Source of the DNA: Lentisphaeraceae bacterium
Lineage (GTDB): Bacteria; Verrucomicrobiota; Kiritimatiellia; RFP12; DVOR01
NCBI GenBank assembly: GCA_004555175.1
Contig: SFJE01000008.1
Coordinates: forward strand, 4,849-68,848
Direction of reading: 5' to 3'
Length of the DNA: 64,000 nucleotides
The notes below the pieces were generated by a model, which worked only from the letters and a program-made list of their open reading frames with translations, made no database searches and was not told the origin of the DNA. Positions within the stretch are counted from its first letter, which is position 1. Every line of letters starts with the position of its first letter. Both the position numbers and the translations under genes were made by a program. Positions 25,281 to 32,700 of the stretch are shown one piece after another.

Positions 25281-25815
25281 CCGCGCAGCGGCTCGGCGGC
25301 GCAAGCAGCCTAGTCGGCAATCCTGTGGCGTAAGCCCCGGGCCGGCGGTCCTGTGGCGCCCCTTCCGCGCCTTGGCGCTTCCAACCGCGCAGCGGCCCGG
25401 CGGCGCAAGCCGCCTAGTCGGCAGCCCTGTGGCGCCCCTCCCGCGCCTTGGCGCATCCAACCGCGCAGCGGCCCGGCGGCGCAAGCCGCCTAGTCGGCTG
25501 TCCTGTGGCGCCCCTCCCGCGCCTGGCGCTTCCAGCCGCGCAGCGGCCCGGCGGCGCAAGCCGCCTAGTCGGCAGCCCTGTGGCGCCGCTCCCGCGCCTG
25601 GCGCTTCCAACCGCGCAGCGCCCCGGCGGCGTAAGCCGCCTAGTCGGCAGCCCTGTGGCGCCCCTCCCGCGCCTGGCGCTTCCAGCCGCGCAGCGGCCCG
25701 GCGGCGCAAGCCGCCTAGTCGGCAGTCCTGTGGCGCCCCTCCCGCGCCTGGCGCTTCCAGCCGCGCAGCGGCCCGGCGGCGCAGCCGCCTAGTTGGCGGT
25801 TCTGTGGCGCGGCAT
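25281..25815. repeat. 75-bp tandem repeat array with hairpin units
   Basis: Seven copies begin CCGCGCAGCG at 25281, 25385, 25461, 25536, 25611, 25686 and 25761 (spacing 104, 76, 75, 75, 75, 75). Each unit contains CCGC-GCA-GCGG and, in most copies, GGCGGC-GCAA-GCCGCC, a perfect stem with a GNRA-type GCAA loop; the second copy of each arm is preserved. The last unit is diverged. The period is a multiple of three, so long open frames exist on both strands, but no start signals support a gene. The array fills the gap between the restriction enzyme and the HIT gene. Confidence 0.95.
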
Positions 25816-25830
25816 ATTTGCCGCGCGGGG

Positions 25831-26262
25831 TCATTCGCCGCGGAGGGCGGAGAGGATGGCCGGGAAGTCTTTGGCGGCGGCAAGTTCATCCCCGGCGAGG
25901 GGGGCCCAGCCATTGGGCTGGCCGGCGTAGCGGGGGATGAGGTGGAAGTGGACGTGGAAGACGGTCTGCCCGGCGACTTCGCCATTGAGCTGGAGGAGGG
26001 CGAGGCCATCGCAGTGGAGGCGGTTTTTGAGGAGGGTGGCCACGCGTTGGACGGCGGGCATCACGCCGGCGAGCTCTTCGGGGGGCAGGTGGAAGAGGTC
26101 GGGCGCGTGGAACTTGGGGATGACGAGGGTGTGGCCGCGGCCGAAGGGATTAATGTCCAAGAAGGCGTAGGCGTGCTCATCCTCAAAGACCTTGTGGGAG
26201 GGGATTTCGCCGCGGATGATTTTGCAGAAGATGCAGTCGCAATCGGAGGCAGGGGTGCTCAT
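25831..26262 (-). CDS. HIT-family nucleotide hydrolase
   Basis: A 143-residue histidine-triad protein, normally a purine nucleoside phosphoramidase or AMP-lysine hydrolase. The N-terminus DCIFCKIIRGEIPSHKVFED is followed by FLDINPFGRGHTLVIPK; the catalytic triad sits in GQTVFHVHFHLIPR (HxHxH). The length is slightly above the usual ~115-140. It is the last gene of a folD, orphan, HIT operon, 21 bp after the orphan's stop, and runs toward the 75-bp array. Confidence 0.93.
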   Translation of the reverse strand: MSTPASDCDCIFCKIIRGEIPSHKVFEDEHAYAFLDINPFGRGHTLVIPKFHAPDLFHLPPEELAGVMPAVQRVATLLKNRLHCDGLALLQLNGEVAGQTVFHVHFHLIPRYAGQPNGWAPLAGDELAAAKDFPAILSALRGE

Positions 26263-26283
26263 GAGGGGCCTTTCGGGGCGGGG

Positions 26284-28248
26284 TTAGAGATTGATGTAGT
26301 CGCGCAAGTGGCAGGCAAGGGCGTGGGCGTTGACGGCATCGAGGCGCGCGAGGACGCACTTCCAGCGGTAGGCGATCGAGCCATTGACGTCCATCGGCCG
26401 ATCGCGGAAGAGGGTGTCGAAGCCGGCGCGACGCTCGCGGTAGACGCGCTGGATGCGGGCGAGCTCATCCTCGAAGCTGTTGACGAAGATGTCGGCGAGC
26501 ACCTCGAAGTCGGTGGTAAAGAGGTCCTTGCGGCGGTTGAGGGCGGCGGCGTAGTCGGCGATGGTCTCGACGTAGGGGCGCGCGTAGTTGGTGAAGGAGC
26601 CGGTGGGCTCGGAGAGGATGAGGTGCTGGGGGAGGTGAAAGGCGTTGAGCTGGATGACCTCGTCGCCGTCGTCGAAGATGGTCTTGCCGCCCTCGACGGT
26701 GGCGCGGCCGACGACGATATTGGGCGCGGCGGCCTGACCGAGGAGGCGGCAGAAGGCGGTGGCGAAGGCGTCGGAGGCGTAGAGGTGCTCGGGGATCTTG
26801 TCGGTGGCGAAGCCGGAGATGTAGTCGCGCTCAAAGTAGCCGGTCCAGACATTCTGCAGGGCGCCATCGCGGTCGCGCACCAATTCGCGGAAGGTGCGCG
26901 GGATCATCGTGGCGGGCAGGTGCATGCCCAGTTGCCGCGCGCCGAGGCGGCGGTCCATCACGTAGTCGGTGTAGTCCTCGGCCTCGATCATCGATTGCAG
27001 CAACGGCTTGCCCTCGGCCAGGTGCGAGGCCACGGTCCAGCGCTGAATGCGGATAATCTTCACCTGCGGCTTGTCGCGATAGCGCTCCTTGAGTTCAACG
27101 ATGTAAACGAAGGCGCGCGGTCCCTGCCCGGTGCGACCGGAGAGCGAGCGGCGCGTGCGGCCGATGTTGACGTATTCAATCTGCGAGTATTCGCGCACGT
27201 AGTTGAAGAGGATGGCGCGGGCGCGGTGGTCGCAGAGGCGGCGGAGCTGGTCATCCTCGGGGTGCTCATCGGCTTCGGAGAAGATGGGGTCGAAGAAGAG
27301 TTCGCCCTCGGCCACGCGCCCGCCGGGGAGCCACTCGATCTGCATAAAGAACTCGGGCGAAAGGCCCTCGATGACGGCGGCCACGCCAGTTTCGTTGCTC
27401 TTCTGCACCAATGCGCCCGAGAGCGCGCGCCGCCAGCCCGGGTCATCGGGATTATCCTGGCGCAGGCTCGGATCCTTCACCCCCTGCTCGAAGGCCGAGA
27501 GGAGCCGACTATATGCCGCGCGCAGAGTCTTTTCATCCATCTCGGCGAAGGGCTCGTCGGCGAACTGCTGAACACTCATCGCCTCGGCGGGCAGGAAGTC
27601 AATCTCCGGATTGGCGAAGCGGTTGCGGCACTGCAGGTTCTTCTGGATTTCGAGCAAGAGCGCGCGCAACTCGGCCTCGGGCAGGTCGCCAATCGAACGG
27701 AAGGCGCCCAGGGTCAGGAAGCGCGTGCCGGTGAGGTGGTTGTAGTAGTAGATGGCGCGCGAACCGATCCCCACGCGCGCATTCTCAATGAGCGTACGGA
27801 TCTCCTCCTCGTAGCGCGGAATCGGCGCCATCCGCCACGCCTCGCCGCACTGGCGCAGCGCATCGCGCACCTGCGAAGACTGGATGTTCAGGTACCTAAT
27901 CTTGCGCTTGGAGACGTAGTGCTGCAGGAAGGCATCGCCGCGCATCGCCAGCTCCATCCGGCGCGGGTCCGGGCGAATAAGCGCGTAGTTTTCATCGAAG
28001 AGCAGGTCGACGCTCTCGGCGATCTCCAGATCCACCTCCGCATCGGTGAGCGGCGGCTCGCCCCCCTCCATCCGGCGGCGGTTGAGCTCCTCGATAAAGG
28101 CCATGCGCTGCATGGCGTGAATGCCTGGCAGGGTGACCAAGCCCGGCGTCCGCAAAAAGACCGTACCAATGCGCGTGCACAACCCGCCCTTGGCGTTGCG
28201 CTCAAAGGGCTTCGGCCCCAGCTCAATCACCCCTTCCGGCTTGGTCAT
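26284..28248 (-). CDS. Conserved-looking hypothetical protein, 654 residues
   Basis: I do not recognise this protein. It has no signal peptide and no membrane helix; the composition is charged and globular (many Arg, Glu, Asp) with evenly mixed helices and strands, which argues for a cytoplasmic enzyme or nucleic-acid-binding protein. Distinct strings are [20 protein letters not shown] at the N-terminus, [20 protein letters not shown] (~120), [20 protein letters not shown] (~360) and [18 protein letters not shown] (~540). Its ATG overlaps the folD stop by 4 bp and the HIT gene follows, so it is made with one-carbon and nucleotide-hydrolysis enzymes. No function is assigned. Confidence 0.75.
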   Translation of the reverse strand: MTKPEGVIELGPKPFERNAKGGLCTRIGTVFLRTPGLVTLPGIHAMQRMAFIEELNRRRMEGGEPPLTDAEVDLEIAESVDLLFDENYALIRPDPRRMELAMRGDAFLQHYVSKRKIRYLNIQSSQVRDALRQCGEAWRMAPIPRYEEEIRTLIENARVGIGSRAIYYYNHLTGTRFLTLGAFRSIGDLPEAELRALLLEIQKNLQCRNRFANPEIDFLPAEAMSVQQFADEPFAEMDEKTLRAAYSRLLSAFEQGVKDPSLRQDNPDDPGWRRALSGALVQKSNETGVAAVIEGLSPEFFMQIEWLPGGRVAEGELFFDPIFSEADEHPEDDQLRRLCDHRARAILFNYVREYSQIEYVNIGRTRRSLSGRTGQGPRAFVYIVELKERYRDKPQVKIIRIQRWTVASHLAEGKPLLQSMIEAEDYTDYVMDRRLGARQLGMHLPATMIPRTFRELVRDRDGALQNVWTGYFERDYISGFATDKIPEHLYASDAFATAFCRLLGQAAAPNIVVGRATVEGGKTIFDDGDEVIQLNAFHLPQHLILSEPTGSFTNYARPYVETIADYAAALNRRKDLFTTDFEVLADIFVNSFEDELARIQRVYRERRAGFDTLFRDRPMDVNGSIAYRWKCVLARLDAVNAHALACHLRDYINL

Positions 28249-29135
28249 GACCGCTGCCTCTTGGCCGCGCGCACCGCCGCCTGATGGGTGTTCTCAAGGA
28301 GCATCGTAATCGTCATCGGCCCCACCCCACCCGGCACCGGCGTGAGCTTCGAGGCCACCGCCGCCACGCTCTCAAAGTCGCAATCCCCACACAGGCGATA
28401 GCCCGTCTTCGTCCCCGCGCACGGCACGCGGTTGACCCCCACATCAATCACCACCGCCCCGGGCTTGACCATCTCGCCGGTCACCGTGTTCGGCCGCCCC
28501 GAGGCCACCACCAGAATATCGGCCTGCCGCGTAAAGGCCGCCAGATCCTGCGTGGCCGTGTGGCAAAGCGTCACCGTGGCATTTCCGCCATTCTTCGCCG
28601 CCAGCAGATGGGCCACTGGCTTGCCCACAATATTGCTCCGCCCCACCACCACCGCGTGCTTGCCCTTCGTCGCCACCCCGGCGCGCTCAAGCATCTTCAT
28701 CACCCCGTGCGGCGTGCACGGCAGATAACACTCCTCGCCAATGACCATCTTCCCCACATTCACCGGCGTAAAGCCATCGACATCCTTCTCCGGGGCAATC
28801 GCGCGGATCACCTCCGCCTCATCCAACCCCTTCGGCAGCGGCAACTGCACCAAAATCCCGTGCACCGCCGGGTCGGCATTCAGCTCGGCAATCACCTGCA
28901 AGAGCTCGGCCTGCGTCGTCTCCGCCGGCAACCGAATATCGCGCGAGACCATCCCCGCCTCCGCCAACGCCCGCTCCTTCGCCGTCACATAACTCTTCGA
29001 GGCCGGATCGTCCCCCACCAACACCACGCCCAACCCCGGCGTCACGCCCGTCTCGGCGCGCAATGCCGCCACCTTCTCCGCCATCTCCGCGCGCATCGCC
29101 GCTGCAAGTGCCTTGCCATCAATCAACTCTGCCAT
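28245..29135 (-). CDS. folD: Methylenetetrahydrofolate dehydrogenase/cyclohydrolase
   Basis: A 296-residue bifunctional enzyme interconverting 5,10-methylene-THF and 10-formyl-THF with NADP. The start is ATG 29135 with GGAGG seven bases upstream; further 5' the open frame crosses the promoter. Motifs: [20 protein letters not shown] with the catalytic Lys, [61 protein letters not shown] (Rossmann) and [16 protein letters not shown]. The length is normal. It is first in the operon with the 654-residue orphan and the HIT protein. Confidence 0.97.
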   Translation of the reverse strand: MAELIDGKALAAAMRAEMAEKVAALRAETGVTPGLGVVLVGDDPASKSYVTAKERALAEAGMVSRDIRLPAETTQAELLQVIAELNADPAVHGILVQLPLPKGLDEAEVIRAIAPEKDVDGFTPVNVGKMVIGEECYLPCTPHGVMKMLERAGVATKGKHAVVVGRSNIVGKPVAHLLAAKNGGNATVTLCHTATQDLAAFTRQADILVVASGRPNTVTGEMVKPGAVVIDVGVNRVPCAGTKTGYRLCGDCDFESVAAVASKLTPVPGGVGPMTITMLLENTHQAAVRAAKRQRS

Positions 29136-29157
29136 AATACCTCCAGATAACACTTCT

Positions 29158-29186
29158 ACTTTACCACACGCGCCCCCCGCGCGCAA
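29158..29186 (-). promoter_or_regulatory. folD promoter (TTGCGC-17-TAAAGT)
   Basis: On the minus strand TTGCGC (29181-29186), 17 bp, then TAAAGT (29158-29163) with extended TGTGG. The stretch GCTTGCGCGCGGGGGGCG is shared exactly with the promoter of the lipoprotein at 45941. Confidence 0.65.
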
Positions 29187-29248
29187 GCGCGGCGAGCTGG
29201 GGGGCGAGGCGCGCAGGGCAGGGCGAGGCGCGCGGGGGAAGCGAGAAG

Positions 29249-29308
29249 CGCGCTGGGCCGGATAATCCGGATAATCCGGAAATCCCGGAGATTCCGGAAA
29301 TTCCGGGG
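29249..29308. repeat. TCCGGA-type dispersed repeat
   Basis: GCGCGCTGGGCCGGATAATCC is the reverse complement (one mismatch) of 11712-11733, followed by more copies of ATCCGGA/TTCCGGA. It lies in the 273-bp divergent folD-prmA spacer. Next to it, at 29335-29377, is a copy of the CCGTTCTGACGGCCGCCGTC motif seen in the 93-bp repeats at 31.4 kb. Confidence 0.6.
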
Positions 29309-29394
29309 GCGGCCCTGCAAACCCTTCGCGCTGCCCGTTCTGACGGCCGCCGTCCCCGGCGGCCACCCTCACGCGCCGCAGGCGCCCTATATGC

Positions 29395-29400
29395 TATACT
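29395..29400 (+). promoter_or_regulatory. prmA promoter -10 (TATGC-TATACT), leaderless
   Basis: TATACT ends eight bases before ATG 29409; extended TATGC precedes it. There is no Shine-Dalgarno, so a leaderless or nearly leaderless mRNA is expected. Confidence 0.65.
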
Positions 29401-29408
29401 CTAGGCCT

Positions 29409-30302
29409 ATGAAAGCGAGAGATCTGACCGTTGTATCGGCCGTACTGCCCAGCGCAGAGAGTGCCGATGTGTTGCTCGAGTTGCTCGATGGCGAGCGTTG
29501 GACGCCGACCATCTGGGAGGACATCGAAACCCGCCAGGCGCGGCTGGAGGTCTTCCTCGAAGACCCCGCGGCGGCGGACGGGGTCGAAGCCGAGCTACGC
29601 GCCCTGGCCGCCGTGGCCGGGCTGGAACTCACCCTCGAGCGCGGCACGCTCCCGGCGGCGGACTGGGCGGAGGCCTGGAAGCGCTTCTTCCACGTGGAGC
29701 ACATCTCCGAGCGCGTCGTCATCCGCCCCTCCTGGGAGCCCTACACCCCCGCGCCCAACGAAGTGGTCATCACCCTCGACCCCGGCATGAGCTTCGGCAC
29801 CGGCCGCCACCCCACCACCCGCGCCTGCCTCCAACTCCTCGACGCCCTCGCCACCGGCGACCTCGCGCGCCCGGTCCTCGACATGGGCTGTGGCAGCGGC
29901 ATCCTCGCCATCGCCGCCCGAAAACTCGGCTTCTCCCACGTCCGCGGCTTTGACTACGACCCCGATGCCGTTGCCGTCGCCCGCGAGAACGCCCAGCTCA
30001 ACGGCCTGGACATCCCCTTCGAGACCCGCGACCTCGCCGCCAACCTCGACCAAGGGGCCGTCGTCCTCGCCAACATCCTCGGCCCCGTGCTCATCGACTA
30101 CGCCGCCGAGGTCGCCTGCGCCGTCCAGCCCGGCGGCGCGCTCATCGCCTCAGGCATCCTCGAGAGCCTCTACCCCCAAGTCCGTGCCGCCTTCGAGGCC
30201 CACGGCCTGCGCGAAGTCCGCAACCTCCTCATCGGCGAATGGCGCTCAGGCCTCTTCACCCCCGCACCGCAAGGCGCCACCCAAAAGGAGAACAACGCAT
30301 GA
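29409..30302 (+). CDS. prmA: Ribosomal protein L11 methyltransferase
   Basis: A 297-residue SAM enzyme that trimethylates ribosomal protein L11. The start is ATG 29409; the upstream in-frame ATG (29391) overlaps the -10 box. The N-terminal substrate-recognition domain (~1-90) is followed by RFFHVEHISERVVIRPSWEP and LDPGMSFGTGRHPTTRACLQ, which is diagnostic. The SAM-binding loop is VLDMGCGSGILAIAARKLG, and motif IV is VVLANILGPVLID (NxL). The length is normal. Its TGA overlaps the next ATG by 4 bp. Confidence 0.95.
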   Translation: MKARDLTVVSAVLPSAESADVLLELLDGERWTPTIWEDIETRQARLEVFLEDPAAADGVEAELRALAAVAGLELTLERGTLPAADWAEAWKRFFHVEHISERVVIRPSWEPYTPAPNEVVITLDPGMSFGTGRHPTTRACLQLLDALATGDLARPVLDMGCGSGILAIAARKLGFSHVRGFDYDPDAVAVARENAQLNGLDIPFETRDLAANLDQGAVVLANILGPVLIDYAAEVACAVQPGGALIASGILESLYPQVRAAFEAHGLREVRNLLIGEWRSGLFTPAPQGATQKENNA

Positions 30303-31318
30303 CTGGCTGGCTCCTCTCCTCGCTCGGCCTCGTGGCCGGCCTCGCCCTCCTCACCAAGAGCGCCGATTGGTTCATCGAAGGGGCCGTAGCCCTGGCGCGG
30401 CGCCTCGGTCTCTCGCCGCTGATTATCGGCTTTGTCATCGTTGGGTTCGGAACCAGCGCCCCGGAGATGCTCGTCTCCGCCCTCGCCGCCGCGCAGGGGA
30501 TGCCCGTCCTGGGCCTGGGCAACGCCTTCGGCAGCAACATCACCAACATCCTGCTCATCCTCGGCGTCTCGATGCTCATCGCACCCATCCGCATTCACCG
30601 CGTGGCCCTGCGGCGCGACATCCCCTTCCTCCTTGTCGCCATTGGCCTGACCCTTGGCGCGGCCCTCGGCGGCTGGTTCTCCCGCGCCGACGGCCTGCTG
30701 ATGCTCGGCTGCTTCGCCCTCTTCCTCGGCTGGCAGCTCTTCCAAGCCTGCCGCAGCGCCCAGGCCCCCGAAGCCGAAGGCGAAACTGCCGCTCCCCTCT
30801 CCCTCGGCCGCGCCATCGTGCTCACCGCCCTCGGCCTCCTCCTCCTCCTAGGCTCCTCGCAGCTACTCGTCTACTCGGCCAAGTGGATTGCCCTCCAAGC
30901 CGCGCAAATGGCCCACCTCTCCAAGGAAGCCACCGAGCTCATCATTGGCCTGACCATCGTCGCCGTCGGCACCTCGCTCCCCGAACTCATGGCCTCGGTC
31001 GTCGCCATGCGCAAAGGCCAGCACGATATCGCCCTCGGCAACGTCGTCGGCTCCAACTGCTTCAACATCTGCGTCGTTGCCGGCCTCGCCCTCGTCATCT
31101 GCCCGGTCGAAACCGCCGCGATGCCCGCCGCCCTCCGCCAGCGCGACATCTATGTGATGCTCGCCACCACCCTCCTCCTCTGGCTCCCGGCAATGGTCAT
31201 CTGGGCCCGCAAACGCCGCGAGCCCAACCCCGTCATCACCCTCACCCGCCCCTTCGGCATCCTCTACCTCACCCTCTACGCCGCCTACACCGTCTGGGTG
31301 ATTGTGGGCTCGCGCTAA
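30299..31318 (+). CDS. Sodium/calcium exchanger family protein (YrbG-like, CaCA)
   Basis: A 339-residue inner-membrane antiporter with about ten helices and two alpha repeats: GFVIVGFGTSAPEMLVSALA ... GNAFGSNITNILLILG and LTIVAVGTSLPELMASVVA ... GNVVGSNCFNICVVAG. The acidic residues in GTSxPE and the Asn in GSN bind cations in known members. ATG 30299 (AGGAG upstream) overlaps the prmA stop. A long cytoplasmic loop (~150-170) separates the halves, as in the family. Ion preference cannot be read from sequence. Confidence 0.93.
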   Translation: MTGWLLSSLGLVAGLALLTKSADWFIEGAVALARRLGLSPLIIGFVIVGFGTSAPEMLVSALAAAQGMPVLGLGNAFGSNITNILLILGVSMLIAPIRIHRVALRRDIPFLLVAIGLTLGAALGGWFSRADGLLMLGCFALFLGWQLFQACRSAQAPEAEGETAAPLSLGRAIVLTALGLLLLLGSSQLLVYSAKWIALQAAQMAHLSKEATELIIGLTIVAVGTSLPELMASVVAMRKGQHDIALGNVVGSNCFNICVVAGLALVICPVETAAMPAALRQRDIYVMLATTLLLWLPAMVIWARKRREPNPVITLTRPFGILYLTLYAAYTVWVIVGSR

Positions 31319-31330
31319 CGCGCGCCCCAG

Positions 31331-31404
31331 CCGATAGCGGCTAGCTGTTAGCGCGCGTTCCGCGACTGGTGGGAACACAGGGGAAAAGCAAAGCGCAGCT
31401 TTCT
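31331..31404. repeat. Heptamer array plus GCGTTCCGCGAC arm
   Basis: Short CGATAGCGGCTAGCTGTTAG array (31331-31353) joined to GCGCGCGTTCCGCGAC, the same arm as at 20461. This starts a 410-bp non-coding stretch (31319-31728) that holds only repeats and a hairpin. Confidence 0.7.
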
Positions 31405-31628
31405 GCGTCGCCCGTTCTGACCGCCGCCGTCCCCGGCGGCGTTAGAAGCCCGGCCCCTCGCCATCCCCTCCCCCAGCCCGCCCGTCGCGCAAGCGTTGCG
31501 TCGCCCGTCCTGGCCGCCGCCGTCCCCGGCGGCGTTAGAAACCCGGCCCCTCGCCACCCCTTCCCCCAGCCCGCCCGTCGCGCAAGCGCTGCGTCGCCCG
31601 TCCTGCCCGCCGCCGTCCCCGGCGGCGT
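31405..31628. repeat. 93-bp tandem repeat, about 2.4 copies
   Basis: Units begin GCGTCGCCCGT at 31405, 31498 and 31591 (period 93). Each carries GCCGCCG-TCCC-CGGCGGC, a strong stem-loop, then GTTAGAA and a C-rich spacer. One isolated related copy is at 29335-29377 upstream of prmA. Confidence 0.9.
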
Positions 31629-31633
31629 GTACA

Positions 31634-31666
31634 GGCTAACAGCTAGCCGCTAACAGCTAACAGCTC
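31634..31666. repeat. GCTAACA heptamer array
   Basis: Four to five degenerate units (GCTAACA, GCTAGCC, GCTAACA, GCTAACA, GCTC) immediately next to the long hairpin at 31667-31722. Confidence 0.85.
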
Positions 31667-31722
31667 GCCGCGTTAAACGAAAGCGGGCACAGCGTTAGCT
31701 GCGCCCGCTCGTTTAACGCGGC
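31667..31722. terminator. Long hairpin downstream of the DUF3332 lipoprotein gene
   Basis: Arms of ~20 bp (GCCGCGTTAAACGA + AGCGGGC pairing with GCCCGCT + CGTTTAACGCGGC, two bases bulged) separated by 14 nt. It begins 6 bp past the lipoprotein stop on the minus strand. No U-tract follows, so it may be a rho-assisted terminator or 3'-end protector. Confidence 0.6.
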
Positions 31723-31728
31723 ATCCGC

Positions 31729-32175
31729 TTACATCATCACCGTGCGGGTCTCACCGGCGGCCGTCATCGTCAGGAGCGAACCCTGAATCTCGGCCGAGAC
31801 AGCGTTGCCCTGGGCATCGGTCAGCAGGTAGGTGCCATCGGCGTTGCGACGAAGGGTGTAGGTCTCGCCCGTGGTCTTGCTCTGCACGAGGGCGGTATTC
31901 GCGTCCAAACGCGTGATGGTGGCCTCGGCGGTCTGCATCGTAATCGGGTTGGTGCCCATCCAGAACTCAACCGAGTTCAAGAAGATAGTATCGACCGTAT
32001 AGGCGGCTGCGTAGATCGGGAGGATGCAAGCCACGAGGTAGCACGCCTCATCCGTCCAGCGCTCCTTGAACCCATGGTGCCAACGATGCACCGACTGCAT
32101 CAACTGGAAGGTGCCCGTGCACCCGGTGGCCAACAGCGTCAACGCGGCAATCGCGCCGTAAACAAGTTTCTTCAT
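31729..32175 (-). CDS. DUF3332-family lipoprotein
   Basis: A 148-residue protein; the start is ATG 32175 with AAAGGA upstream rather than the longer open frame. The signal has a lipobox LLATGC with Cys19. Residues ~25-75 match the DUF3332 pattern (WTDEACYLVACILPIYAAAY, then FLNSVEFWMGTNP). The C-terminal half is a short beta repeat region (ITRLDANTALVQSKTTGETY and onward). Function unknown; related genes occur in Bacteroidota and PVC genomes. It is probably a single-gene transcript from its own promoter and ends at a long hairpin. Confidence 0.85.
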   Translation of the reverse strand: MKKLVYGAIAALTLLATGCTGTFQLMQSVHRWHHGFKERWTDEACYLVACILPIYAAAYTVDTIFLNSVEFWMGTNPITMQTAEATITRLDANTALVQSKTTGETYTLRRNADGTYLLTDAQGNAVSAEIQGSLLTMTAAGETRTVMM

Positions 32176-32205
32176 CGCACAAGTCCTTTCATTGCAGGGG
32201 GAGTT

Positions 32206-32250
32206 ATTCGCGAATGAGCATAGTATGCCACAACGCCGCGCAAGGCGCAA
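32206..32250 (-). promoter_or_regulatory. DUF3332 gene promoter with palindrome at the start site
   Basis: TTGCGC (32245-32250), 17 bp, CATACT (32222-32227) with extended TGTGG on the minus strand. A perfect 10-bp palindrome ATTCGCGAAT (32206-32215) sits at the expected transcription start, a possible operator. Confidence 0.6.
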
Positions 32251-32274
32251 GCGAGACGGCTCGCTACGCTCGCC

Positions 32275-32306
32275 AGCTGTTAGCCGCTAGCCGTTAGCTT
32301 TTAGCC
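32275..32306. repeat. Heptamer array, GTTAGCC type
   Basis: AGCTGTTAGCCGCTAGCCG and following TTAGC units, next to a GGCTCGCTACGCTCGCC hairpin (~32258-32274). Part of the 525-bp non-coding gap between the DUF3332 gene and the giant gene. Confidence 0.8.
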
Positions 32307-32425
32307 AATTGCGCCTTCGGCGCGTGAGGGTGGCCCTGCAGGCCGTAAGATGCTCGCTGCCGCCCGCCGCCGAAACGCCCCGCCATATACTACCCGCGTG
32401 CGTGCCCACGCGCGTACGCGCTCGA

Positions 32426-32575
32426 TAGGGCCTATTTATCGTAGCGTGCGGCTTCAGCCGCGCGTGCGCGATAAGGCCTAGCTCACCTCGAGCTAGGCCC
32501 TAGGTCGAAGCGAGGTAGGGCCTACCTCGACCTGAGGTAGGCCCTAGGTCACCTCGAGCTAGGCCCTACCTTTTT
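32426..32575. repeat. Cluster of nested palindromes around TAGGCCCTA/GAGGTAGG
   Basis: About 150 bp of overlapping inverted repeats: TAGGGCCTA, GGCCTAGCTC-ACCTC-GAGCTAGGCC (perfect 10-bp arms), GCGAGGTAGGGCCTACCTCG, and AGGTAGGCCCTAG ... CTAGGCCCTACCT followed by TTTTTT on the plus strand. No coding sequence. The last hairpin with its T-run looks like a plus-strand terminator, although no plus-strand gene is known to end here. Confidence 0.75.
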
Positions 32576-32643
32576 TGGGGGCATCCTCGCGGCCTCCAAA
32601 ACTTAGCCCGCCCGAACACCCCTTCTATACCCCCACCAACAAA

Positions 32644-32679
32644 AAATTGCACGGGCAGCGGATGCTGCCCGTGCAATTT
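32644..32679 (-). terminator. Intrinsic terminator of the giant gene
   Basis: Perfect 16-bp stem AAATTGCACGGGCAGC with GGAT loop, followed on the minus strand by a T-run (TTTTTTG). It lies 22 bp after the stop of the 4169-residue protein. Confidence 0.92.
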
Positions 32680-32700
32680 GGGTGTGCCGTGGAGCCGAGG

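Noticed and set aside
25448..25792. 114-residue protein of 25-residue repeats from the 75-bp array
   Set aside because: No ribosome site, both strands equally open, and conservation between units follows hairpin stems rather than codons. Kept as repeat, not gene.
25281..25815. CRISPR array or integron attC array
   Set aside because: Units are contiguous with no unique spacers and no cas or integrase genes nearby; no GTTRRRY/RYYYAAC core sites.
24880..28284. 1134-codon plus-strand frame running through the 75-bp array, the HIT gene and the 654-residue gene
   Set aside because: It crosses real minus-strand genes and a repeat whose period is a multiple of three, which keeps frames open by chance.
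32176..32700. tRNA or riboswitch in the large non-coding gap
   Set aside because: No T-loop/GTTCRA pattern or known aptamer consensus; the structure seen is nested palindromes and one intrinsic terminator.
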